NCBI RefSeq assembly: GCF_028618695.1
Contig: NZ_JAQIVI010000642.1
Span: forward strand, 1 to 9,886
Source: Natrinema soli
GTDB lineage: Archaea; Halobacteriota; Halobacteria; Halobacteriales; Natrialbaceae
DNA: 9,886 nucleotides
Direction of reading: 5' to 3'
A program made the position numbers and the translations under genes. A model generated the notes under the pieces. The model was given only the letters and a program-made list of their open reading frames with translations, was not told the origin of the DNA and did not search any database. The first letter of the stretch is position 1. The number at the start of each line of letters is the position of its first letter. Below are positions 1 to 5,462 of the stretch, in pieces.

Positions 1-881
1 GGCTCCGCGGCGGCCGCCCGATCGGTCGCGTCGAGGCTGTACGCGTCGTCCTCGCCGGGAGCCTGACTGTTCGCGAAGGCGGCTGCCTCGCCGTTCCACA
101 GCGTGGCCGTCAGATAGTCGATCGTCCGCTCGGCGGGGTCGCGGTACTCGTCCGCGCCGGTCAGGAGGTAGGCGTTGGCGAACGCCCGTACGAGCGCGCC
201 GTTGGAGTCGAGCAGTTTCTCGCGCTGGAGCCCCGACCAGTCGGGCTCAGTCGCAAAGCGGTAGAAGCCGCCCTCGTACTCGTCGAACAGGTTCGCGCCG
301 ACCGCGTCGTAGGATCGCAGCGCCATCTCCCGGTCGCGTTTGAGCGCGAACTCGAGCGCGTCGGGCAACGGGAACTTCGGCTGCTGGCCCCAGCCGCCGG
401 CGGTCTCGTCGTACGTGTCGGTGAGATGGCCGAACATTCCCTGTTCGATATCGGCCGTCAACTCGCCAGCGGGCGGATTGTCCTCGCGGAGCGGACGGGG
501 AATGCGCGCCGCGGCGCTCCCTTTCGTCTGCCACATGGTTCGGACGCTGTCGAGGACCTGTCGCATCCCGTCGGGGCCGAGATAGCCGGCGCCGGTCAGG
601 ACCTCCCCGTTCGGTGCGAGGAAGACCGTCGACGGGAAGCCGCCCATGTTGTATCGATCGCGAACGCGCGGGTGCCGGTCCACGTCGACTCGCACGGGCA
701 CGAAGCTATCGTTGACGTTGGCCGCGATTCGAGGGTCCGCGTAGGTCTCCGCGTCCATCTCGTGGCAGTGATCGCACCACGTCGCAGTCAGCGAGAGCAA
801 GACGGGAACGTCTTCCGCCGAAGCCTCGTCGAAGGCCTCCCGTCCCCACTCGCGCCACTCGACGCGCGTCGTCTCGTTCAT
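1..881 (-). CDS. DUF255 thioredoxin-like domain protein (YyaL/SPATA20-type), C-terminus outside the window
   Basis: Read on the minus strand from the ATG at 879-881, the frame stays open to the window edge (about 293 residues, C-terminus missing). Residues 1-110 form a thioredoxin-like domain. It has VEWREWG near the start, the motif WCDHCHEM with a redox CxxC pair at C36/C39, and GGFPST with the likely cis-proline at P83. Further on are a PKFP motif and aromatic, acidic segments typical of the alpha/alpha-barrel part of the YyaL/spermatogenesis-associated 20 family. Those proteins usually have 500-700 residues, so roughly half is visible. The N-terminus is shorter than in bacterial YyaL, which carries extra residues before the equivalent of VEWREWG. 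No signal peptide is seen, so it is probably cytoplasmic. The exact reaction of the family is unknown; a disulfide or redox role is inferred from CxxC. A weak TATA-like element near 905-912 lies about 27 bases upstream of the ATG, which suggests a leaderless transcript. The gene is divergent from the FxsA gene. Confidence 0.85.
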   Translation of the reverse strand, partial: MNETTRVEWREWGREAFDEASAEDVPVLLSLTATWCDHCHEMDAETYADPRIAANVNDSFVPVRVDVDRHPRVRDRYNMGGFPSTVFLAPNGEVLTGAGYLGPDGMRQVLDSVRTMWQTKGSAAARIPRPLREDNPPAGELTADIEQGMFGHLTDTYDETAGGWGQQPKFPLPDALEFALKRDREMALRSYDAVGANLFDEYEGGFYRFATEPDWSGLQREKLLDSNGALVRAFANAYLLTGADEYRDPAERTIDYLTATLWNGEAAAFANSQAPGEDDAYSLDATDRAAAAE

Positions 882-1039
882 ACCGTATCGACGTGAGTCG
901 CCGGCGTAAGCCCTTCGTTCGCTCCCGGTATCGGATCGGGTCTCGAGCGGTTTCGGGCGACCTCGAGCGGCCGTGGGGGACGGTTCTGTCGCTGGAACGA
1001 GAGTAAAAGATTTTCACCGTTCGGCGACTAGATCCGCGT
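882..1039. promoter_or_regulatory. Divergent promoter region between the DUF255 gene and fxsA
   Basis: This is a 158-base non-coding gap between two divergent genes. On the plus strand, the A/T-rich run taaaagattttc begins at 1004, about 30 bases before the fxsA ATG. It is the best TATA candidate and would give a very short leader. On the minus strand, a cttacg-like element around 905-912 sits about 27 bases from the DUF255 ATG. No operator-like repeat was noticed. Confidence 0.5.
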
Positions 1040-1636
1040 ATGCTCCGGTGGATCCTCGCGCTGTTGCTCATCCCGTTTCTCGACGCCGTGTTGCTCGCGG
1101 TCATCGTCACCCAGTTCGGGTTCGTCAACTGGGTCGGGATGGTGCTACTCGTCGTCCTGACGGGACTGGTCGGTATGCTACTCGTTCGGGCCGAAGGACG
1201 GCGAACGATCCGGAAGATGCAACGCTCGATGGCGCAGGGGAAGCCGCCGACGAACGAACTGCTTGACGGCGGGTTGCTGATCGCCGCCGGCGCGTTCCTG
1301 CTGACTCCCGGACTGGTGACGGACCTCATCGGTTTCCTGCTCGCCGTTCCGCTGACGCGGATCCCGATCCGCGCCGCCCTCAAGCGCTTCGTGATCGTTC
1401 CGTACGCGGACAAGAAGACGGGCGGTTTCGCCAGCGGCGGGGTCTGGACGTTCGGCTTCCCGGACGATGGGATGGCTCGAGAACAGAGCGAATCGACCGA
1501 CGACGGGACGTACGACCTCGGCGACGACGCCTACACCGTCGACGGCGACGGCACCGAGGACTCGTACACGATCGAGTTCGGCGACGACCGCACGGACGAC
1601 GGGGACGAACGAGACGACGATCCCCTCGCTCGGTAG
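1040..1636 (+). CDS. fxsA: FxsA family membrane protein
   Basis: This 198-residue protein matches the FxsA (suppressor of F exclusion of phage T7) family of small membrane proteins. Seen in the sequence: a first hydrophobic segment at about 2-20 ending in an acidic residue (FLDAVLLAV), a second at about 28-49 (GMVLLVVLTGLVGMLLV), the soluble loop RAEGRRTIRKMQ..MAQGKPPTNELLDGG, then one or two segments at about 75-108 with the family-typical LLTPGLVTDLIGFLL. The last 60 residues form a hydrophilic tail very rich in Asp and Glu, as expected for a cytoplasmic tail in a salt-in haloarchaeon. In E. coli, overproduced FxsA relieves F-plasmid exclusion of T7; the archaeal role is unknown. The ATG start fits the length of the family and lies just downstream of a TATA-like run. 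It ends 76 bases before the tRNA gene. Confidence 0.88.
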   Translation: MLRWILALLLIPFLDAVLLAVIVTQFGFVNWVGMVLLVVLTGLVGMLLVRAEGRRTIRKMQRSMAQGKPPTNELLDGGLLIAAGAFLLTPGLVTDLIGFLLAVPLTRIPIRAALKRFVIVPYADKKTGGFASGGVWTFGFPDDGMAREQSESTDDGTYDLGDDAYTVDGDGTEDSYTIEFGDDRTDDGDERDDDPLAR

Positions 1637-1660
1637 CGAATCTCACGGGTCAGGGAGAAA

Positions 1661-1680
1661 GAAACGCTTAAACGTCCCAC
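1661..1680 (+). promoter_or_regulatory. TATA/BRE promoter of the tRNA gene
   Basis: The stretch gaaacgcttaaac has a purine-rich BRE-like part followed by a TATA-like cttaaac at about 1667-1673. Transcription would be expected to start near 1697, giving a 5' leader of roughly 15 bases before the mature tRNA at 1713. The spacing is usual for an archaeal tRNA gene with its own promoter. Confidence 0.55.
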
Positions 1681-1712
1681 CGGGCAACTACCGAGTGCGA
1701 GGGAGACGGCGC

Positions 1713-1786
1713 GGGCCAATAGCTCAATTAGGTTGAGCGCCACTCTGATAAGGTGGAGGCTCTCGGTTCAAATCCGAGTTGGCCCA
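1713..1786 (+). tRNA. tRNA-Ile (anticodon GAU)
   Basis: The full cloverleaf can be folded by hand. The acceptor stem is GGGCCAA/TTGGCCC with discriminator A at 1786. The D stem is GCTC/GAGC, and the T stem is CTCGG/CCGAG around the loop TTCAAAT. The anticodon stem is CCACT/GGTGG, closed by one U-G pair, with loop CTGATAA, which places GAT at positions 34-36. GAU reads the isoleucine codons AUC and AUU. The variable loop has five bases, there is no intron, and CCA is not encoded (the gene is followed by tttc). It is preceded by its own TATA element and followed by a palindromic trailer. Confidence 0.97.
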
Positions 1787-2048
1787 TTTCTGCTGCGAAC
1801 AATGCGAACGGAGTGAACCGTGAGCAGCAGCGATACAACCAACTCGAGTCATGATCCTGGAAGCCCCAGGCCCGGAAAGCGAACGAAGTGAGCGAGCCGG
1901 AACGTCTTCCGTCGGTTCACATTCGAGGCCCACGTCTCGCGGTGAACCACTTCGCGAACCAGCGGCCTACTGGACGGATCGAGTCACCGAGACGGCACAG
2001 ACTCGCGTGACCCTTCTGATCGGCGGATCGTCGCGACGGTCGACTCGG
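1787..2048. other. Non-coding spacer downstream of the tRNA
   Basis: These 262 bases lie between the tRNA and the end of the minus-strand membrane-protein gene. They hold the trailer hairpin and a second gcgaacgaagtgagcgagc segment at 1879-1897. The short open frames here lack the acidic composition of the neighbouring proteins, and I see no credible gene. No duplicated tRNA 3' end that would mark an integrated element was found in the window. Confidence 0.6.
1790..1830 (+). terminator. Palindromic tRNA 3' trailer, possible transcript end
   Basis: A perfect 7-base inverted repeat, ctgctgc (1790-1796) and gcagcag (1824-1830), encloses 27 bases and begins four bases after the mature tRNA. The loop holds gcgaacggagtga, and a near copy of that core recurs at 1879-1891. 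A role in 3' processing or termination is inferred from position; no clear T-tract follows. Confidence 0.3.
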
Positions 2049-2408
2049 TCACGGAACGATGGGGGCCAGTAACGGCTCGCGTGAGACGAGCAGAACGACG
2101 TTGTTGCTCGCGAAGAGGGCGTACATTCCGACGATAGTAGCGACGAAGGCGATGTCCAGCGGCGTGGAGAGGACGTAGCCGATCAGGACCACGAAACTGG
2201 CGTAGATGAGGGCGGCGAAAACGACGCCGGCGATTCCGAAGAGGTCGTAAAGAAAGACCGTCACGGGATTTATCTCGTACGCGTACGGGACGGTGAAGAA
2301 CAGTACCGTTGCGACGAGATCGACGAACCACACGCTAAAAAATGCGGCTCGAAGTCTGGCGGTACCCGGTCGATTCAGCTCAATCCCGAATGAGCCCGTA
2401 TTCACCAT
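2049..2408 (-). CDS. Small three-helix membrane protein, possibly DUF5658-like
   Basis: This 119-residue integral membrane protein has about three hydrophobic segments: roughly 20-42 (WFVDLVATVLFFTVPYAY), 50-80 (FLYDLFGIAGVVFAALIYASFVVLIG) and 84-108. An Asp and a Thr sit inside the first helix and EINP lies just after it. That arrangement (D, then T, then NP) resembles the haloarchaeal DUF5658 family, but the assignment is from memory and tentative. The function is unknown. The ATG at 2406-2408 is favoured because a TATA-like taatattt, read on the minus strand at about 2432-2439, is centred about 28 bases upstream, which fits a leaderless message. It appears to be a single-gene unit. Confidence 0.7.
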   Translation of the reverse strand: MVNTGSFGIELNRPGTARLRAAFFSVWFVDLVATVLFFTVPYAYEINPVTVFLYDLFGIAGVVFAALIYASFVVLIGYVLSTPLDIAFVATIVGMYALFASNNVVLLVSREPLLAPIVP

Positions 2409-2431
2409 CGTATTGAAGACAACGCTTTTCC

Positions 2432-2439
2432 AAATATTA
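2432..2439 (-). promoter_or_regulatory. TATA box of the membrane-protein gene
   Basis: The A/T-rich octamer aaatatta on the plus strand (taatattt on the minus strand) stands out in GC-rich DNA and is centred about 28 bases upstream of the ATG at 2408. This is the usual archaeal spacing for a leaderless transcript. Confidence 0.5.
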
Positions 2440-2595
2440 CGCGTTGTACTTGCTGATTCCGGTCGTGTGATTCGTTCACTTGCTGCGGAAAAGAGACAGC
2501 GCTGGAAGCGGACGGCCGACGGGGACCCGGACGTAGCGCTGGAATCGGAGGGCGGGTCACACGGGGCGTCGTTTCAGACGGTCTGCTGACACTGT

Positions 2596-2637
2596 GTCCC
2601 GGCGCACCCGCATGGCGGATCGCGAGTGCGCCGGGAC
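2596..2637 (-). terminator. Strong hairpin downstream of the DUF3006-like gene
   Basis: A perfect 12-base inverted repeat, gtcccggcgcac at 2596-2607 and gtgcgccgggac at 2626-2637, is separated by 18 bases. Those bases contain a second small stem (ccgc-atg-gcgg, 2608-2618). It lies 19 bases past the stop codon of the minus-strand gene at 2657, so a 3'-end or stability structure for that mRNA is the simplest reading. There is no T-run after it on the minus strand, so it is not a classical intrinsic terminator. A protein-binding site cannot be excluded. Confidence 0.5.
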
Positions 2638-2656
2638 TGACTGACAGGAGTCCGTC

Positions 2657-3112
2657 TCAGGCGTCCGACGACAGTCGTTCGAAATCGGGGTCGGGACAGC
2701 CGTTCGGTTTCGACGGAACGCGTCGGTAGGCGTGTAATTCGCCGTCGGTGGCAGCGCTCAGCAGAATGTCGTCCGGGGCGATCTCATCGAACCGATCGAC
2801 CGATAGCACGAGTTGATCGACGACAGCCTCGCCGTCCTCGAGCAGGAGGACGACGTGTTCTCCGTCGACGATTCGGTCGACGACGCCGATGTAGAGATCG
2901 GTTCCGTCGAGGACGTCGCCGATCGCGACATCGGCCGAGGACGAACCGCGGAACGGCGATCGCAGTCTTCGGAGATTCGATGGGTGGTCCGGTCGATCAG
3001 GCGTTTCGCCGGGACTCGCACCGGCAGACGTCACTGCGGCGATCGTTCCCGTAGTGAGCGCAGCGAGCATTCGAAGGACTGTCCGTCGTGATCGTCGGGG
3101 TTGGTCCGACAT
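2657..3112 (-). CDS. Tat-exported protein with a DUF3006-like domain
   Basis: This 151-residue protein starts with an arginine-rich segment containing RRSRRTVLRML, a twin-arginine motif. It is followed by the hydrophobic AALTTGTIAAVTSAGASPG, so export by the Tat route is likely; no lipobox cysteine is seen. Residues about 62-125 contain IGVVDRIVDGEHVVLLLEDG, then VVDQLVLSVDRF and a DDILL end. This resembles the small beta-rich DUF3006 domain (VDRFEG..AVLL.E.DG, then a 'G/D-D-hydrophobic' end). DUF3006 proteins are normally short and cytoplasmic, so an exported copy is unusual. The C-terminus (CPDPDFERL) carries the only cysteine. The function is unknown. A TATA-like gataaac (plus-strand letters, 3137-3143) lies about 28 bases upstream of the ATG, supporting this start and a leaderless message. 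Confidence 0.75.
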   Translation of the reverse strand: MSDQPRRSRRTVLRMLAALTTGTIAAVTSAGASPGETPDRPDHPSNLRRLRSPFRGSSSADVAIGDVLDGTDLYIGVVDRIVDGEHVVLLLEDGEAVVDQLVLSVDRFDEIAPDDILLSAATDGELHAYRRVPSKPNGCPDPDFERLSSDA

Positions 3113-3484
3113 ACCCCTGTTGGCCGCGGATTGTCTGATAAACCCTCGGTCGAATCGGATTGACTCGCTCGTCCGGTCAACCGAATCCGTCCGCCGACGA
3201 TGTGCGCCGTTCGTGGAATTATAGATATTTCACTACTTCGATGAAACAGTATGGAATAGTATACTTGAGTCGTTCTGTTTCGATCTGTCACCAAACCTGG
3301 CTTATACGTGCAGAAACCCGCATTTTCTCCACTTATCTGAAGTTCAAGAACGGGGCCGGCGCTCGAGCGATTGCTTCACATGGAATGTGAGAATACTCGG
3401 TTATTAGAGCCGAATAAGCGGGTAGAGGGCATCTCAAAGATCTGGAGTATACGAGTGGGCCGGTTACTGTATCCTATAACCATA

Positions 3485-3498
3485 ATATATCGATATAT
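3485..3498. repeat. Perfect 14-base AT-rich palindrome
   Basis: The sequence atatatcgatatat is its own reverse complement. It sits inside a larger imperfect inverted repeat (gtatcctat from 3469 against atagatac ending at 3507). It is striking because it is almost wholly A/T in a GC-rich genome. It may be a protein-binding site or an easily melted element; no gene start is close by. Confidence 0.5.
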
Positions 3499-3562
3499 GA
3501 TAGATACCCGGAACGGATTCGGAACCGACTCGAGCGATACCGGAACGAAACGGGAAACGCAG

Positions 3563-3600
3563 CGGAATCCATAACAGAGGTACGATTGTTATGGGTTCCG
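3563..3600 (-). terminator. Hairpin downstream of the RdfA-like gene
   Basis: A 14-base inverted repeat (3563-3576 against 3587-3600) has a single mismatch at 3568/3595 and encloses a 10-base loop. It begins 26 bases beyond the stop codon of the minus-strand gene that ends at 3627. Position and shape suggest a 3'-end structure for that transcript. On the minus strand it is followed by a pyrimidine-rich stretch (gctgcgtttcccgtttcg), which could assist termination. Confidence 0.45.
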
Positions 3601-3626
3601 AGCGATCACCAGTTCGCGGGGACGCG

Positions 3627-4241
3627 CTACTGATCGCCGCACTCGCAGGCGCCAGTTTCGAGCAGCGTGGCGACGTCGTACTGTCGGCCGCACTCCTCAC
3701 AGAGGACCTGCAGGTCGGCGAGAACGCGGTATGAGCCGAGTTGCAGATGGTCGGTATCCCGCAGTCGATCGAGTTTGCTTTCGGTCACGGCGACCGTCCG
3801 CTGTCGAAGCCCCTCGATCGTACGGGACTCCGCCGCTCGAGCGTCCTCGTCGGTCTCCGGAAGCGACGCGTCCCGGTGACCCGTGAGATACGACCGGATC
3901 GCGCCGTAGGAGACGAACTCCGCTCGCACCGTCTCGACGTCGACCCCTACTCGCTCGAGTCGCCGTCTGGCCGCGGTTTGCTCGCCGCGACTCCCCTCGG
4001 CTCCATCGAGAAGGGCGTACAGGCGGCTGACATCGTCGGTGATCGTCTCGACGTCGGCGTCGTCGAGCGCGGCCCGGAGGATTCGTTTGTTGAACGAATC
4101 GGCGAGCGCTCGCAGACTCGTTCGGTTCTCGGGATGGGTCCACCGTGCCTCGAGTTCGTCGCCGACACCCTCGAGGCCGTACTTCCGAATGAGACGCAGG
4201 ACTTTCGGATCCGGTCCGGGACCCGTCGGCTGATCGTTCAT
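3627..4241 (-). CDS. rdfA: RdfA-like (rod-determining factor) haloarchaeal protein
   Basis: This 204-residue protein resembles the haloarchaeal family annotated as rod-determining factor RdfA, a regulator of the rod/disk cell-shape switch studied in Haloferax volcanii. The assignment rests on remembered family patterns: an N-terminal KVLRLIRKYGLEGVGDELEAR, then SLRALADSFNKRIL..A, ARRRLERVGVDVE..R.EFVSYGAIRSYLT, TESKLDRLR, and a C-terminal CEECGRQYDVATLLETGACECG. The final four cysteines (CxxC and CxC) look like a zinc-binding knuckle. It is soluble and predicted cytoplasmic, with no signal or membrane helix. The frame is open further upstream to 4553, but I place the start at the ATG at 4239-4241. 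The family homology begins just after it, and the upstream residues are basic and low in Asp/Glu, unlike real haloarchaeal protein. The gene appears monocistronic and ends with a hairpin. The exact subfamily or paralogue is uncertain. Confidence 0.7.
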   Translation of the reverse strand: MNDQPTGPGPDPKVLRLIRKYGLEGVGDELEARWTHPENRTSLRALADSFNKRILRAALDDADVETITDDVSRLYALLDGAEGSRGEQTAARRRLERVGVDVETVRAEFVSYGAIRSYLTGHRDASLPETDEDARAAESRTIEGLRQRTVAVTESKLDRLRDTDHLQLGSYRVLADLQVLCEECGRQYDVATLLETGACECGDQ

Positions 4242-4469
4242 CGAATGGACTGTTCCGAAAGACGAGGAAAGTCGTTTCGGTGGCGAACGGTCATCGTTTC
4301 GGAGTGCGGGACGGACCGTTTGCGTATCGGATATTCCATTCCGGGAACCGGGAGAGACGATGCATAGCTGCTGCTGGACGATCTCCGTTTTCGCTCCGTC
4401 CGATCGGCGTTTCGTCGAGTGGAATACCGACGCTGATGAAGAGTCGGGTTTGCCGGTCGAGTCGTCGGT

Positions 4470-4488
4470 CAGCCGATCGTGACGGCTG
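4470..4488 (-). terminator. Small stem-loop at the end of the IclR gene
   Basis: A perfect 6-base inverted repeat, cagccg (4470-4475) and cggctg (4483-4488), with a 7-base loop directly abuts the IclR stop codon at 4489-4491. It may mark the mRNA 3' end. The stem is short, so this is tentative. The rest of 4242-4488 is non-coding, with no clear promoter for the downstream RdfA-like gene beyond a weak gactttcc near 4266-4272. Confidence 0.25.
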
Positions 4489-5253
4489 TCAGCCGTACGC
4501 GAGCGTGATCCTGATCTCGCCCGCCTTGTCCCGAAGCCGGGCCGGGAGGTCATCGTGAACGTAGTCGTCCGTGAATCGGCTGGTCGGTCCGAAAACGGCT
4601 AGCGACCCGAGGAACTCGTCGTCGGGCGTGTAGACGGGGACGGAAACACCGCGGAGTCCGGCCATGTGTTCCTGATTGTTCACCGCGTATTCCCGGTCAC
4701 GGATCCGCTCGAGTTCGTCGAACAGCGCGTCGGGATCGGTGATCGTGTTCGACGTGATCGCCTCGAGTCCTACCTCCTCGACGTAGCGGGCGACTGCAGC
4801 GTCGTCCCACTCTGCGAGAATGACCTTCCCCGAGGCCATCGAGTGGAGCGGTCGCCGGTGGCCGATCATCGTGTTCGAGAGGCTGCCGTAGCGGTGGACG
4901 TAGACGGCTTCGTCGTCCTCTTCGACGATGAATACCGCTCGTTCGTCGGTCTCCTGACCGAGTTCGAACACCGCTCGTTTGGCGGCCGTGTAACCCACTC
5001 TCCGGGAACGAGCCTGCTCGCCGAGTTCGACGAACCGGAAGCCGACGTAATACTTCCCGTCGCGCTCGATCACGTAGCCCAGGTCGGTGAGCGTCTGCAG
5101 GTGGCGGTAGACGGTACTCTTGGGGAGGTCGGTTCGCTGCGTGAGATCCGCGATCGTGACCCCTTCCTCGGCTTTGAGCGCCTCGAGGAGTTCGAACGTC
5201 TTTCGCGTCGTCGAGACGCCGACGGTCCCGGTTTCGTCCCGATCCGTGTTCAT
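4489..5253 (-). CDS. IclR family transcriptional regulator
   Basis: This is a 254-residue regulator with the two-domain IclR plan. Residues about 15-75 form a winged helix-turn-helix (TFELLEALKAEEGVTIADL, then PKSTVYRHLQTLTDLGYV, then the wing DGKYYVG). Residues about 90-250 form the effector-binding domain, with VYVHRYG, GHRRPLHSMASGKVILA and the family-typical GLRGVSVPVYTPDDEFLGSLAVFGP. The ATG at 5251-5253 is preferred; a GTG at 5269-5271 would add six residues. IclR proteins bind small carboxylates or aromatics and repress or activate nearby catabolic genes. Lying just downstream of glutaryl-CoA dehydrogenase and near a TRAP importer, it is the likely regulator of both. The octamer gattgcgg (minus strand, 5280-5273), 20-27 bases before its ATG, recurs in the TRAP promoter, which suggests autoregulation. 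Confidence 0.92.
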   Translation of the reverse strand: MNTDRDETGTVGVSTTRKTFELLEALKAEEGVTIADLTQRTDLPKSTVYRHLQTLTDLGYVIERDGKYYVGFRFVELGEQARSRRVGYTAAKRAVFELGQETDERAVFIVEEDDEAVYVHRYGSLSNTMIGHRRPLHSMASGKVILAEWDDAAVARYVEEVGLEAITSNTITDPDALFDELERIRDREYAVNNQEHMAGLRGVSVPVYTPDDEFLGSLAVFGPTSRFTDDYVHDDLPARLRDKAGEIRITLAYG

Positions 5254-5273
5254 ATCCGATGCTGTTCGCACGC

Positions 5274-5279
5274 CGCAAT
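5274..5279 (-). promoter_or_regulatory. Candidate shared operator half-site upstream of iclR
   Basis: CGCAAT on the plus strand (ATTGCG on the minus strand, inside gattgcgg) lies 21-26 bases before the IclR ATG. The same hexamer is present in the gcdH and TRAP promoters. An operator role is inferred from recurrence only. Confidence 0.3.
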
Positions 5280-5358
5280 CAATGTTCCGGATACTGGGAC
5301 GGGAGTGTTGGCGGGCGGGACGGCCGTCCCTGAATCCGAACCCGAGTCGGCACGCTCC

Positions 5359-5390
5359 GGAGTAGCGGTCGAGTGGAGTAGCGGTCGAGT
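5359..5390. repeat. Perfect 16-base tandem duplication
   Basis: The unit ggagtagcggtcgagt occurs twice with no gap (5359-5374 and 5375-5390). It lies in the non-coding gap between gcdH and iclR, downstream of gcdH and upstream of iclR on the minus strand. It may be a slippage product or a duplicated binding site. Confidence 0.8.
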
Positions 5391-5462
5391 CGGCAGGGCC
5401 ACGAGCAGCGAGTCGAACTCGAGTCGGAGAAAAAGCGTGGTGCGAATCGTCGACTCGCGTCG

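Larger units (their letters stand above)
3113..3626. other. 514-base non-coding region with AT-rich island
   Basis: The first 30 bases hold the promoter of the DUF3006-like gene. From about 3215 to 3510 the composition falls well below the GC content of the rest of the window, with runs such as attatagatatttc (from 3219), agtatact (3258-3265) and the palindrome at 3485-3498. The short frames that cross it (for example 3160-3390 and 3371-3574, plus strand) encode basic, non-acidic peptides without recognisable features, and I reject them as genes. The right end carries the hairpin at 3563-3600. The island could be a degraded insertion, a regulatory region or an undetected small RNA; the sequence alone does not decide. 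Confidence 0.6.

Noticed and set aside
1713..1786. tRNA gene as an integration site with a nearby att copy
   Set aside because: No duplicate of the tRNA 3' end and no integrase gene were seen in the window.
3160..3574. Two short plus-strand frames (76 and 67 residues) in the AT-rich island
   Set aside because: They lack haloarchaeal acidic composition, a promoter at the right distance and any recognisable family trait.
4242..4553. N-terminal extension of the RdfA-like frame (104 extra residues)
   Set aside because: The extension is Arg/Ser-rich, overlaps the IclR gene end, and the family similarity begins only after the ATG at 4239-4241.
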